A stretch of 64,000 nucleotides of DNA from Enterovibrio calviensis DSM 14347 (GTDB lineage: Bacteria; Pseudomonadota; Gammaproteobacteria; Enterobacterales; Vibrionaceae). Both the position numbers and the translations under genes were made by a program. Below the pieces are notes generated by a model, which was not told the origin of the DNA, ran no database searches, and worked only from the letters and a program-made list of their open reading frames with translations. The DNA is taken from NCBI RefSeq assembly GCF_000621165.1, contig NZ_JHZA01000001.1, positions 434,001-498,000 of the forward strand. The letters are read 5' to 3'. Positions 25,950-35,816 of the stretch are shown piece by piece (within the stretch, counting starts at the first letter, position 1; every line of letters starts with the position of its first letter).

Positions 25950-26786
25950 TCAAAAAGAGGGTGAACGAAACTTGGATGAAATTGCGCGCTGATATTGTTT
26001 AGGGGTTACGCCAATGGCGCGTCGAAAATGGCGATGTAAGTGGCTTTGGTCATGAAAGCCGCTTGTAATAGCGCAGTCTACGAGTGAGATGCCATTTTTT
26101 AGCAAGGATTGAGCAAGACGGATGCGTTGCTGAATTTGGTAAGCATGAGGAGGTAAACCGAACCGCGATTTAAATTGCCTCACAAGATGATAGGGGCTAA
26201 TACCGGATAGGGCACTGAGTGTGTCGAGACTGACGGTTTCGTTTGCATGCTGGTGCAGGTAATCTTTCACCAACTCTAGTTGAGGGACGATACTCGCGAT
26301 GTCTTTCGGCAATTGAGGGCGCTTATTGAAGCGACAGGCAAGAGTCAGCAATAGGTGATGAGCGAACGTTTCGGTCAGCAGTGTGTCTTCGGTGTTGCGC
26401 AGCAATGAAAACAGCGTCAGGAGTTGCTGCGAGAGCTTCGGGTCTTGTTCTACAGCAGAAGGAAAATAAGGCACATTCGATGCTAACCCGAGTTCTTTTG
26501 TTACCGCTTCAAACTGGGCTTCGGTTGGATACATGGCTTCGTAGGCCCATCCCCCTTCACTGGCGGAATGTCCATCATGAATTTGGTCGGCGTTGACCAG
26601 AATAATGCTACTGGTGGGCGCGATATGATAGCCGTCATTACGCCAAAAACGCTGCGCGCCATGGCGAATAACACCGACGGTGTAACCTTCATGTGTGTGG
26701 CGTGAAAACGCCTGCTTCTCGTAGGTTGCTTGAAGTATTTCTAAACCGCCAAGCAAAGGTGAAGCGTCAAACTTTGCATGTTCCAT
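25950..26786 (-). CDS. AraC-family transcriptional regulator
   Basis: 278 residues. The N-terminal cupin-like arm (FSRHTHEGYTVGVIRHGAQRFWRND, VNADQIHDGHSASEGGW) resembles AraC_binding domains that sense small molecules. The C-terminal double helix-turn-helix (about 170-270) has LDTLSALSGISPYHLVRQFKSRFGLPPHAYQIQ and AITSGFHDQSHLHRHFRRAIGVTPKQYQRA, the AraC signature. Being directly upstream of azlCD on the same strand, it probably senses an amino acid and regulates the exporter and itself. This placement, AraC plus AzlCD, is common in proteobacteria. Confidence 0.92.
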   Translation of the reverse strand: MEHAKFDASPLLGGLEILQATYEKQAFSRHTHEGYTVGVIRHGAQRFWRNDGYHIAPTSSIILVNADQIHDGHSASEGGWAYEAMYPTEAQFEAVTKELGLASNVPYFPSAVEQDPKLSQQLLTLFSLLRNTEDTLLTETFAHHLLLTLACRFNKRPQLPKDIASIVPQLELVKDYLHQHANETVSLDTLSALSGISPYHLVRQFKSRFGLPPHAYQIQQRIRLAQSLLKNGISLVDCAITSGFHDQSHLHRHFRRAIGVTPKQYQRAISSKFRSPSF

Positions 26787-26870
26787 TGCAGACCTATCTC
26801 GCTTTAACCTTTGTAGTATAAAGCAAGGCAGTCAGGATTTTTTGTACAAAATTGCGATGTTTCTGGAAAT

Positions 26871-26918
26871 TATACCCAAACAACCTGACGCCGTGCATCT
26901 TCAGGTTGTTTGGGTATA
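26871..26918. repeat. Intergenic palindromic repeat, copy 2
   Basis: Perfect 18-bp arms, TATACCCAAACAACCTGA at 26871-26888 and its complement at 26901-26918, with a 12-base loop. It is the best-preserved copy in the window and lies between the AraC gene start and the cold-shock gene terminator. Confidence 0.9.
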
Positions 26919-26930
26919 AACAAAACGAAG

Positions 26931-26955
26931 AAAGGACGCCCGAGGGCGTCCTTTT
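26931..26955 (-). terminator. Rho-independent terminator of the cold-shock gene
   Basis: AAAGGACGCCC (26931-26941) and GGGCGTCCTTT (26944-26954) form an 11-bp GC-rich stem with a minimal loop; on the minus strand T residues follow. It lies 23 bases beyond the cold-shock stop codon and just before repeat copy 2. Confidence 0.85.
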
Positions 26956-26977
26956 AAATTCTCTGCGGTTAGAAAAA

Positions 26978-27826
<849 letters not shown>

Positions 27827-28726
27827 GTGAAAATAGGTTTAGATTTAGGCGGCACCAAAATTGAGGTTATGGCGATCACTGATTCTGGCGAAGAAGTTTT
27901 TCGACAACGAGTCCCTACTCCTCAACATGACTATCAAGGGACGTTGCAAGCGATTAAAGGGCTTGTGGACGAAGCAGAAAAAGCGGTTGGTGAAACCTGT
28001 ACCGTGGGGCTAGGTATTCCTGGCACGTTATCGCCCGTTACTGGCTTGGTTAAAAATGCCAATTCAGTGTGGCTGAACGGTCAACCACTGGATGTCGATT
28101 TGGGCCGCCTGCTAGGCAGAGAAGTCCGTATTGCGAACGATGCCAATTGCTTCGCGGTATCGGAAGCCGTTGATGGTGCTGGTTCCGGCAAACACCTTGT
28201 GTTTGGTGTCATTATCGGCACGGGTTGTGGTGGTGGTTTTGCCATCGATGGACGTGTTCATGTTGGTGGCAATGGTGTGGCAGGAGAATGGGGACACAAT
28301 CCGTTGCCTTGGCAAAATGATGCTGATGCCCATCATTCGGCGTCGATCCCTTGCTATTGCGGTAAGCCGGGCTGTATGGAAGTGTTTATCTCGGGAACGG
28401 GTTTTTGGAAAGACTTTGAACTGATGACGGAGAAAACGCTGCGTGGTGCGGACATTATGCAATTAGCAGAGCAAGGGGATGCCGAAGCAGAAGCTTGTAT
28501 TCAGCGTTATGAAGATCGCTTAGCTCGTGCGCTTGCTTCAGTGGTTAATCTTATCGATCCTGATGTTATTGTTCTTGGCGGCGGAATGTCGAATGTTGAT
28601 CGTCTATATACTAACGTTCCTAAGTTGATGTCTAAGTGGGTGCTGGGTGGTGAATGTGCAACACCAGTACTCAAAGCGAAATACGGTGACTCAAGCGGTG
28701 TGCGTGGCGCCGCGTGGCTATGGTAA
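27827..28726 (+). CDS. mak: Fructokinase Mak (ROK family)
   Basis: 299 residues, closely matching E. coli Mak/Yaj[14 protein letters not shown] (phosphate loop), [35 protein letters not shown] with the catalytic Asp, [10 protein letters not shown], the ROK zinc motif [15 protein letters not shown], and [22 protein letters not shown]. Phosphorylates fructose (and mannose in E. coli) to the 6-phosphate with ATP. I start it at the GTG at 27827: CGGAGG ends seven bases earlier and the product aligns with the E. coli start. The ATG six bases upstream abuts the ribosome site. Monocistronic, followed by a hairpin and TCTTC tract. Confidence 0.93.
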   Translation: MKIGLDLGGTKIEVMAITDSGEEVFRQRVPTPQHDYQGTLQAIKGLVDEAEKAVGETCTVGLGIPGTLSPVTGLVKNANSVWLNGQPLDVDLGRLLGREVRIANDANCFAVSEAVDGAGSGKHLVFGVIIGTGCGGGFAIDGRVHVGGNGVAGEWGHNPLPWQNDADAHHSASIPCYCGKPGCMEVFISGTGFWKDFELMTEKTLRGADIMQLAEQGDAEAEACIQRYEDRLARALASVVNLIDPDVIVLGGGMSNVDRLYTNVPKLMSKWVLGGECATPVLKAKYGDSSGVRGAAWLW

Positions 28727-28761
28727 TCAAGTTGTAGCCTTCACCAACAAATATCGATGGG

Positions 28762-28810
28762 GAAGAGAATGCGTGTATCAGCATGGATTCTCTTCTCTTC
28801 TCTTCTCTTC
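28762..28810 (+). terminator. Hairpin and (TCTTC)x4 tract after mak
   Basis: GAAGAGAAT (28762-28770) pairs with ATTCTCTTC (28787-28795), leading into four TCTTC units (28791-28810) and further pyrimidines. It is a probable mak terminator with an unusual pentanucleotide tail. The remainder up to 29000 shows nothing but the AAGGA ribosome site of qmcA. Confidence 0.5.
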
Positions 28811-29000
28811 TCTCCTCTCTCTTTGTATTTCCCCTTCTCTTCGTATTGATTAGGTTGTGCGCCCGTCTCGTTTTTCTGACTTATGACCCTTTGATTTTTA
28901 TTTATCGAGGTCTAGTCCCATTTTGCATATGTTGATGCTTTTGTCGCCGTTTCCATTCGTTATGATGGGCTCAGATTTCAAATGGTTATAAGGACTTACA

Positions 29001-29948
29001 ATGGACGTTTTTGAGTTATTACCGCTTTTACTGAATACATGGGTCATTTTGGCTGTGCTGGTGGTCATCTTCCTGCGGTCTTCAGTGAAGTTTGTTCCTC
29101 AGAACACGGCGTATGTGATTGAGCGCTTCGGAAAGTACAACAAGACTATGGAGGCTGGGCTTAACTTCCTTGTCCCGTTTATTGATCGCATTGGTTATGT
29201 TCGCACGTTAAAAGAGCAAGCATTTGATGTTCCAAGCCAATCAGCGATCACTCGCGACAATATTTCACTGATTGTCGATGGTGTGCTTTACATCAAAGTT
29301 GTTGATCCCGTTAAGGCGTGTTATGGCGTAGATGACTATATTTTCTCTGTCACGCAATTGGCTCAAACCTCTATGCGTTCAGAAATTGGCCGTATGGAAT
29401 TGGATAAAACGTTCGAAGAACGTGAAAGCTTGAACACAGCGATTGTTAGCGCAATCAATGAAGCGGCACTGCCTTGGGGTGTGCAGGTGCTTCGTTATGA
29501 AATTAAAGACATCGATCCACCGCGCTCTGTTTTGGATGCGATGGAACGCCAAATGAAAGCCGAACGTGAAAAACGTGCTGTTATTCTTGAATCGGAAGGT
29601 GCTCGTCAGTCAGAAATTAACGTGGCTGAAGGTCATAAACAGGCTCGCGTATTAGCGGCAGAAGCGGAAAAATCCGAACAAATTCTGCAAGCAGAGGGTG
29701 AAGCACAAGCGATTCTTGCGGTTGCACAAGCACAAGCCGAAGCACTAGAAGTCGTTGGACGCACGGCGTCAACGGAAGAAGGTCAAAAGGCGATTCAATT
29801 GGATCTTGCTGTCAAAGCGATTGAAGCCAAGAAGGCGATTGCGAAAGAGTCTTCTGTGGTATTGCTGCCTGACAGTCAATCAAGCGCGGCTGGTGTCGTT
29901 GCTGAAGCAATGAGTATCATCAATACCTTGAATGCAGGGAAAAAATGA
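29001..29948 (+). CDS. qmcA: SPFH/stomatin-like membrane protein QmcA
   Basis: 315 residues. One N-terminal membrane helix (LLNTWVILAVLVVIFL) is followed by an SPFH/band-7 domain (FVPQNTAYVIERFGKY, GLNFLVPFIDRIGYVRTL, RDNISLIVDGVLYIKVVDP, TSMRSEIGRMELDKTFEERE, DIDPPRSVLDAMERQMKAEREKRA) and a long Ala/Glu coiled coil (EGARQSEINVAEGHKQARVL). Matches QmcA/YbbK. These form large oligomeric cages in the inner membrane and associate with the FtsH protease system. AAGGA is well placed ahead of the ATG. Overlaps the nfeD-like partner by four bases, the classic pairing. Confidence 0.93.
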   Translation: MDVFELLPLLLNTWVILAVLVVIFLRSSVKFVPQNTAYVIERFGKYNKTMEAGLNFLVPFIDRIGYVRTLKEQAFDVPSQSAITRDNISLIVDGVLYIKVVDPVKACYGVDDYIFSVTQLAQTSMRSEIGRMELDKTFEERESLNTAIVSAINEAALPWGVQVLRYEIKDIDPPRSVLDAMERQMKAEREKRAVILESEGARQSEINVAEGHKQARVLAAEAEKSEQILQAEGEAQAILAVAQAQAEALEVVGRTASTEEGQKAIQLDLAVKAIEAKKAIAKESSVVLLPDSQSSAAGVVAEAMSIINTLNAGKK

Positions 29949-30442
29949 TGGATGTAATGGCGTATATTCAAGAAAACTTGGCTGAAGTAACTGTGATCTT
30001 GGGGCTTGTCTTTTTGATCGTGGAAGTCTGGCTGCTTGGGTTGTCGACCATTGTTTTACTAGCGTTGGGTTTATCCACCGTGACCACTGGCGTATTGGTG
30101 TGGTTTGGGGTGTTGCCTGCGACGGTATCTGGCGTGGTTGCCGCGTCAGGTATTGGCGCTGGGGTGCTAACGGCTGCACTTTGGCTACCAATGAAGAATT
30201 CGCAAAAGACAGTTAAACGTGAATTCAATATTCACAGTGATTTGATCGGACTGAATTTCGTGTTGGACGCTGAATTAGACTCTAGCCACCCTGGCACTGT
30301 GCGATACTCGGGCGTCAATTGGAAACTTGTGCTTGCTCCGAATTACCATCAAACGACATTACCAATCGGTGCGTCAGTTAAAGTGGTTGCGGTTGATGTG
30401 GGCAAGTTTACTGTTGAACCAGTTGAAAGTGCGGCTGAGTAG
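29945..30442 (+). CDS. NfeD-like membrane protein, QmcA partner
   Basis: 165 residues. Two to three membrane helices (VTVILGLVFLIVEVWLLG, STIVLLALGLSTVTTGVLVWFGV, VVAASGIGAGVLTAALWLP) are followed by a C-terminal OB-fold, the NfeD domain (NIHSDLIGLNFVLDAELDSSHPGTVRYSGVNWKL, GASVKVVAVDVGKFTVEP). This is the short membrane NfeD form (YbbL-like) encoded with SPFH proteins. It starts four bases inside the qmcA end. Expected to sit in the inner membrane with QmcA. Confidence 0.9.
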   Translation: MMDVMAYIQENLAEVTVILGLVFLIVEVWLLGLSTIVLLALGLSTVTTGVLVWFGVLPATVSGVVAASGIGAGVLTAALWLPMKNSQKTVKREFNIHSDLIGLNFVLDAELDSSHPGTVRYSGVNWKLVLAPNYHQTTLPIGASVKVVAVDVGKFTVEPVESAAE

Positions 30443-30520
30443 GCCCTGCTAAGTGGAGTATTGCTTAGCTCTTAATTGTTTAGTCCCACATTGATAAGGC
30501 ATACAGCCTGAAGGTTTGAG

Positions 30521-30558
30521 GAGAAAGTACTGGCTTGAAGGTCAGTATTTTCTCATTT
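30521..30558 (+). terminator. Terminator of qmcA-nfeD
   Basis: GAGAAAGTACTG (30521-30532) pairs with CAGTATTTTCTC (30543-30554), a 12-base stem with one mismatch and a 10-base loop, followed by ATTTTATATAA. The rest of 30559-30918 is AT-rich and holds the promoter of the next gene; no gene is seen there. Confidence 0.6.
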
Positions 30559-30918
30559 TATATAACCCCCAATAGCTTCACTTTCTGAATCATCTCCTCT
30601 AAAAATACTTTTTGTACCTCATTGGTATACTTTTCGTCTCTTTATTCACAGTCTCGTGGCTGCTATTTTTCCTAGATGAATATATTCCCAATCTATCTGA
30701 TGGTCGGTGAAATCGAACATTGTCTGGTTACTTGGGTCTCGTTAAGGCTATGTGTCGCCGCGTCTTCAATTCTAGTCACCTTGTTTATATTTTCGTTAGT
30801 TCGGCTAAGGTAAATAGATAGGCGTTTTCATTTTGTGCACTAAATGAATATCTACTTTCAAATCGCGCATGGATCGTGGCCTTGGATTTTAAGCAACTTT
30901 ATCAGGGGAATGAATGGA

Positions 30919-31866
30919 ATGAGCAAAGTGTGGCTAACGGGTGATGCTGTGGTGGATCTGATCCCTGATACTGAGATGACATACCTAAAATGCCCCGGCG
31001 GTGCGCCAGCAAATGTTGCCGTGGGAGTCGCGCGTCTTGGGGGCAATGTGGGGTTCTTCGGTCGTGTCGGTGATGATCCTTTTGGGCATTTTCTGGCTGA
31101 CACGCTTAGACAGGAACGCGTGAATACCGATTACCTCATGTTTGATAGAGATAACCGCACGTCCACCGTGGTGGTTGATCTGGATGACAATGGCGAGCGC
31201 AGTTTTACTTTTATGGTAAAGCCGAGTGCCGATCAGTTTATGGCGTCAGAAGATATTCCTGCATTTTCAAAAGGCGACTGGCTGCATACTTGTTCGATTT
31301 CTTTGGCCAATGAGCCAAGCAGAAGCAGTACCTTTGAAGCAATGGCCGCAGTGAAAGCAGCTGGTGGCTATGTGTCGTTTGACCCCAACCTGCGGGAGGA
31401 GGTATGGCAAGATCCTGCGGAAATTATCCCCACGGTGATGCGTGCTGTCGCTATGGCTGATGTGGTGAAATTCTCGGATGACGAATTGCTATTGTTGACA
31501 CAAAAACAGAATTTTGAATCAGCATTACGAGACGTCGTGTCATTGGGTATTCCATTGATATTAGTGACACAAGGTGCGAAGGGGGCATTGGTGCTGCTAT
31601 CGGAAGAGCATACCCTGATCACAGGTACTGCAGTGAAACCCGTAGACACTACAGGGGCTGGGGATGCCTTTGTAGGCGGGCTTCTGGCATACTTAGCTAA
31701 TGCTGGTCAGTGGAAAACGGAACAAGGTGTTGTGAAAGAGGTCGTAGAACAAGCTGTGATATGGGCTAATGCCTGTGGCGCGTTGGCGACGACTCAAAAA
31801 GGGGCCATGACAGCATTACCCGATTTACCAAATTTAGAGCGCTTCATTCTTCAAGGTGCCCCGTAG
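30919..31866 (+). CDS. Fructokinase (PfkB family, ScrK-like)
   Basis: 315 residues from the ATG at 30919. The frame runs 25 codons upstream, but MSKVWLTGDAVVDLIPD is the family start and that extension resembles nothing. Signatures: CPGGAPANVAVGVARLGG (substrate site), GRVGDDPFG, FDPNLREEVW, KFSDDELLLL, and DTTGAGDAFVGGLLAYL with the catalytic Asp. Phosphorylates fructose, typically made from sucrose. No sucrose permease, hydrolase or regulator is nearby, so it appears as a stand-alone second fructokinase beside mak. Confidence 0.88.
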   Translation: MSKVWLTGDAVVDLIPDTEMTYLKCPGGAPANVAVGVARLGGNVGFFGRVGDDPFGHFLADTLRQERVNTDYLMFDRDNRTSTVVVDLDDNGERSFTFMVKPSADQFMASEDIPAFSKGDWLHTCSISLANEPSRSSTFEAMAAVKAAGGYVSFDPNLREEVWQDPAEIIPTVMRAVAMADVVKFSDDELLLLTQKQNFESALRDVVSLGIPLILVTQGAKGALVLLSEEHTLITGTAVKPVDTTGAGDAFVGGLLAYLANAGQWKTEQGVVKEVVEQAVIWANACGALATTQKGAMTALPDLPNLERFILQGAP

Positions 31867-31920
31867 AAGGTTGATTTTCTTTTGTCCCGCTAAGATTTTT
31901 ACTACAAATGACCAATTCTA

Positions 31921-31955
31921 GGGGGTAAGGCATGTCGTCTTATCCCCTGTTTTGT
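31921..31955 (+). terminator. Terminator of the PfkB fructokinase gene
   Basis: GGGGGTAAG (31921-31929) pairs with CTTATCCCC (31939-31947) with one mismatch, followed by TGTTTTGTTT. It overlaps the 3' end of the convergent hybrid-kinase gene. Confidence 0.6.
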
Positions 31956-34606
31956 TTCTGCTCATCGGCGAGTCGCGCTGCAACATCATCAAGAGCTTGG
32001 AGAAGGTCGGCACGAATAATTGGCTTGGTCAGGTAGGTGTTCATGCCTGCGTCTTCTGCGCGTTCGAAATCGCTGGAGTTAGCATGCGCGGAGAGGCCGA
32101 TGATGAATAGAGCAGACATATCATGCTCTTTCTCGAACGCGCGGATTTGTTGAGTCATTTCGTAGCCATCAATGTAAGGCATGGAAACATCGGTGATCAA
32201 AATGTCAAAATGGCTCTGTTTGTAGTGCGCAATGACGTCTCGCCCGTCCTCAAAAAACAGGATGTTATCTGCAATCTCAGACAAATATAGACGAATGACA
32301 TCGCGATTATATTCAATGTCATCCACCACAGCGATCGACAGTGTTTTCAGTAAGATAGGCAGTTCGGGGACAACTTTGACGATAGAACTGGTCGACATCG
32401 AGGCGCTTGGTTGGCGATTGAGATGTTGTTTATCTTGCACCGCGTGGTTCAATGCTGTGAGTAATTGCCCCATTCGCAATGGCTTGGAAATGATCGGAAA
32501 GCCAGAACGCGTACTTGCCAACTTTTGCTGTTTAAGTTCGGAACACACTGCCACTACGGGGCACATGTCTGTGTCTTGCCATTCACCATCATGTGAAAAC
32601 AACACCACGGCAGCATCGAAGTCCAATTGACTATGCGCAATGTGCTCGACAGTGGTCAGGTATTGGAACTTTGTGCCCCAGTGCGTGAAATAGCGGTCCA
32701 ATATCGGGCGATGAAGGGGGTCGGCATTCACAACGGCAATATGTTTTCCGACTAACGCGTTGTCGTCTGACTGTGTTTGTTGGACGAAAGGCAGAGCAAG
32801 AGTAAAGGAAAATTGGCTACCAATGCCTTCTTGGGAGCGAATGTGCAAGTGGCTGTCGTTGAGAATGAGTAGTCCTTGGGTAATCGAAAGTCCTAGCCCT
32901 GTTCCTTCATACCGTCTTGTTGTGGTTCCATCGACCTGCTCAAACGCGTTGATCACATGAGCCAGCTTATCTTCAGGAATCCCGATACCGGTATCTTCAA
33001 TAGTGATAGTGAAATTGATATAGCCGTTTCGTTGGCTGTGTTCCCCAGTTACCAGAATCTTTATGTATCCTTGGTCGGTAAATTTGACGGCGTTACCGAG
33101 TAAATTGTTCATTATTTGGCGAATTCGTAATTCATCGCCAGTGACGTCTGTGATAAGCGTCGGAGGAATATCAACGACGATTGTCAGCTCTTTTTCCGAT
33201 GCCGCGTAAGCACACAGGGTAGCGACCTCTTCTATGGTGTTGCGAAGCGAAAAAGGGGTGCTGTTGAGCGTCAATTTACCCGCTTCAATTTTGGAAAAGT
33301 CGAGAATGTCATTGATCAATTGAAGGAGGTCTTTGGCTGATCCTCTAATGATATTGATATAGCTGCGTTGATCGTTGTTTAGGGGGGAGATATCGAGCAT
33401 TTCAGACATGCCAATAATGCCATTCATTGGCGTTCGAATTTCATGGCTCATGTTCGCGAGAAACTCAGACTTTATTTTGTTGGCATGCTCGGCGTTTTTG
33501 ACCGCTTGTTTAAGTTCTTGTTCGAAACGATGGCGTTCGCTGATATCTCGGATAATAAAAGCGTATCGGTCTAAGGCGCCAGACGTGTCCAAAATGGGAA
33601 ATGCACTGATTTCTGTCCTGATGGTTTTGTTTTCTCGGGTCGTACACGTTGCGCCAATCGTTATAGTTTCGCCGGCTTCCATAGCATCAGCGATATCAAA
33701 GGCAGCATCTACACTTGTTTCTTTTCCAAAGAGTAATGTTAGTAGCGGTTGAGAGAGGATCTCTTGCTCTTGGTAGCCGATTAACGTATTCAAAGCGCTG
33801 TTGGAGCGCGTGACCTTCCCTGTTAGGTCAGTGATCAAATACGCTTCATGAGATTGCTCTACAATGTCGGCAAGTAGCTTGTTTTGGATAGCTAATTGTT
33901 GATACCGGTTTTTCTCAATCGATAGCTCTTCATAAGTTTTGAACAAAGACACGGACATGTCGTTGAACGATCGCGCGACTTGAGCCACCTCATCGTTGCC
34001 TTTGACCGGAACCGATACCCCTGGGCCGTTTTCTTGAATGTGCAACGCACCTTGTTGAAGCTGAAGAAGTTGTTTTGTCAGCAGCGACCCAAAGGCTAAC
34101 GAGAACAAGGCGACAAGCACCATTTCGATCAAAGCCAACGATATAGCGTATTTTTTAGCGTCCTGGAGCAACTGACTGAAGGCGCTAACGTCTAGCCCCA
34201 CTTCAATATGACCAACGGTCCAATCGTCAATTTTAATGTCTGCAAGAATGTCATAGATTCCATCTTGTGATTCAGAGGGGCGCTGGCTGTAGTTTGGCTC
34301 CGCAGCATCATCAGGCAGTATGGATGACTGGGCTAAAAGTTGGCGTTGGTCATTGAAAATACGTATGTACGCAATGTCGCGATTACGCGTTGCTTCTTCG
34401 CTAAATGAGCGAAGATTCGCCAAGTCCGTGGCGATGATGGCATCACGAACAGCGATAGCAAACGTGTTGGTGAGCTGCTCTCCGCTGGCGATGATTTGTT
34501 TTTCGTTGGAGTCGCGCAACCATCCGATGCCAGAAGCGATCAGTATGGCCAGTAACACGACTTCAATGATCGCGATGCCAAGTATGGTTTTAAGGCGAAA
34601 AGTCAT
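31940..34606 (-). CDS. Hybrid sensor histidine kinase with HAMP, PAS and receivers, paired with a binding protein
   Basis: 888 residues. Membrane helix about 7-28, a periplasmic loop of about 125 residues (30-155), second helix about 155-178, HAMP about 180-230, PAS about 245-365 (YLITDLTGKVTRSNSALNTLIGY, FIIRDISERHRFE), HisKA with [17 protein letters not shown] (His about 387), and HATPase with NNLLGNAVKFT, EDTGIGIPEDKL and GTGLGLSIT. A degenerate receiver (HIAVVNADPLHRP) precedes an intact one (IAVVDDIEYNRD, ILITDVSMPYIDGYEM, Asp about 805). There is no HPt. The gene lies 21 bases behind a periplasmic PhnD-like protein, which is probably its ligand-sensing partner. Confidence 0.92.
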   Translation of the reverse strand: MTFRLKTILGIAIIEVVLLAILIASGIGWLRDSNEKQIIASGEQLTNTFAIAVRDAIIATDLANLRSFSEEATRNRDIAYIRIFNDQRQLLAQSSILPDDAAEPNYSQRPSESQDGIYDILADIKIDDWTVGHIEVGLDVSAFSQLLQDAKKYAISLALIEMVLVALFSLAFGSLLTKQLLQLQQGALHIQENGPGVSVPVKGNDEVAQVARSFNDMSVSLFKTYEELSIEKNRYQQLAIQNKLLADIVEQSHEAYLITDLTGKVTRSNSALNTLIGYQEQEILSQPLLTLLFGKETSVDAAFDIADAMEAGETITIGATCTTRENKTIRTEISAFPILDTSGALDRYAFIIRDISERHRFEQELKQAVKNAEHANKIKSEFLANMSHEIRTPMNGIIGMSEMLDISPLNNDQRSYINIIRGSAKDLLQLINDILDFSKIEAGKLTLNSTPFSLRNTIEEVATLCAYAASEKELTIVVDIPPTLITDVTGDELRIRQIMNNLLGNAVKFTDQGYIKILVTGEHSQRNGYINFTITIEDTGIGIPEDKLAHVINAFEQVDGTTTRRYEGTGLGLSITQGLLILNDSHLHIRSQEGIGSQFSFTLALPFVQQTQSDDNALVGKHIAVVNADPLHRPILDRYFTHWGTKFQYLTTVEHIAHSQLDFDAAVVLFSHDGEWQDTDMCPVVAVCSELKQQKLASTRSGFPIISKPLRMGQLLTALNHAVQDKQHLNRQPSASMSTSSIVKVVPELPILLKTLSIAVVDDIEYNRDVIRLYLSEIADNILFFEDGRDVIAHYKQSHFDILITDVSMPYIDGYEMTQQIRAFEKEHDMSALFIIGLSAHANSSDFERAEDAGMNTYLTKPIIRADLLQALDDVAARLADEQKQNRG

Positions 34607-34627
34607 CGTCTTTTAGTTTTTCTCTTC

Positions 34628-35503
34628 CTATTTGGGCGAGATCACCGAAATATTGAGCTCGCGAACATCATCCCAATCTGCATCTTGGGCAGATTGAAAC
34701 CCTTTGATTTTCAATTTTTCGAGCGCCTGACTTCCTTCCGGTGTTTCAGACAGCATCACAAACGCCTCTTGTAGTCGAAGTCTTGCGTCCTCTGACATCG
34801 ATGGATGCGTTGCGACTGCATGCGGCGTATATCCCTTCGTTTTCAGAAGAACATCGAGGTTTTTCGTTGTTGTATCAGGGGCTGCGTTCAACGTTCGAAC
34901 AATGCCGCCGCCCGCTGAGAACAACCCATCAGACACGGCGAGGTAAGATGAGTCATGAGAGCCGACATAGTGAGGAGTAAAAGTGACTCCTTGGTTTTTC
35001 AACGCAGCTTGCGTTAACAAGGTGGCGGCAAATGCAGCGGGAGCGGGAAATGCAACGTCCTTACCTTCCAAATCCTTTAGCGTATTGATGCCATCACTTT
35101 TGCTCACCACTAAAATACCTTTGATGCGCTTATCTTTTGCATGTGCAATCGCCTTGTAGCCAGGAGATTGGTTGAAGACGGTAAAGTGGTAAGGGTTCAT
35201 ATAGGCCAAATCGTAGTCGCCAGCTGCCAATCGTTTTTCAAACTCAGGAATATTTGGTGCAGTGGCGAATCGGATTTTTAATCCCGTGAGTGCACTGACT
35301 TTCGCCATGACAGGGCTCCACGAGCGAATGAGCTTAGAAGACGACTGCTGGGGTACAACGCCAAATACAATCGTATCTGAAGGTCTCTGATCGGCGTCAG
35401 CGAACGCGGGCGCCGTGGCGAAAGTCCAAATTACTAGTGCTGATAGAATGGTTTGGAATAGGCCTTTGGTTGGCGCGCTATGACGGTTACTGTTTGATCT
35501 CAT
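34628..35503 (-). CDS. PhnD-like periplasmic binding protein
   Basis: 291 residues from the ATG at 35503. The N-terminus has a signal peptide (LFQTILSALVIWTFATAPAFA, likely cut after AFA). The mature part follows the phosphate/phosphite/phosphonate binding-protein family: DTIVFGVVPQQ, SWSPVMAKVSALTGLKIRF, FEKRLAAGDYDLAYMNPYHF, GKDVAFPAPAAFAATL, and AVSDGLFSAGGGIVRTL. The frame extends 75 codons upstream through repeat copy 3, which is not a real N-terminus. No ABC permease or ATPase is nearby, so this is probably the sensory lid of the adjacent kinase. The ligand is uncertain. Confidence 0.88.
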   Translation of the reverse strand: MRSNSNRHSAPTKGLFQTILSALVIWTFATAPAFADADQRPSDTIVFGVVPQQSSSKLIRSWSPVMAKVSALTGLKIRFATAPNIPEFEKRLAAGDYDLAYMNPYHFTVFNQSPGYKAIAHAKDKRIKGILVVSKSDGINTLKDLEGKDVAFPAPAAFAATLLTQAALKNQGVTFTPHYVGSHDSSYLAVSDGLFSAGGGIVRTLNAAPDTTTKNLDVLLKTKGYTPHAVATHPSMSEDARLRLQEAFVMLSETPEGSQALEKLKIKGFQSAQDADWDDVRELNISVISPK

Positions 35504-35615
35504 TGCAAATATCCACGTGAGAAACTGTGTCTTAACTATAGTACAGTGTTTAAAATATGCGATGATTCGTCGGGGGTATCGTAGGTGTTTTGGTCTTACT
35601 GTGAGCAAAGAGATG

Positions 35616-35659
35616 TACCCAAGCAATATGAGATCGAGCATCTTCAGCTTGCTTGGGTA
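35616..35659. repeat. Intergenic palindromic repeat, copy 3 (degenerate)
   Basis: TACCCAAGCAA (35616-35626) and TTGCTTGGGTA (35649-35659), with GAGCATCTTCAG in the interior as in copy 4. It lies between the PhnD-like gene and the metC-like gene, which diverge. Confidence 0.8.
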
Positions 35660-35816
35660 AAGTACAAATAAATTCGCCCTGAGCTTTAGCTTCCACATTG
35701 TGTTTGGCGTCAGGATTGGGCGCTGCAAATTCCACTATTCTCATGTACTCTTTGTGCTGATTTTTGAGTGCTGTGATCGTCGAGTTGACGACGTATGGGT
35801 TTGAAAGGGAGATTCC

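Noticed and set aside
28791-28810. (TCTTC)x4 as a phase-variation switch for mak
   Set aside because: It lies after the mak stop and far from the next start, so slippage there is unlikely to affect a reading frame; a terminator tail is simpler.
35504-35728. Seventy-five-codon N-terminal extension of the PhnD-like protein
   Set aside because: It runs through a palindromic repeat and precedes a proper signal peptide, so the start at 35503 is preferred.
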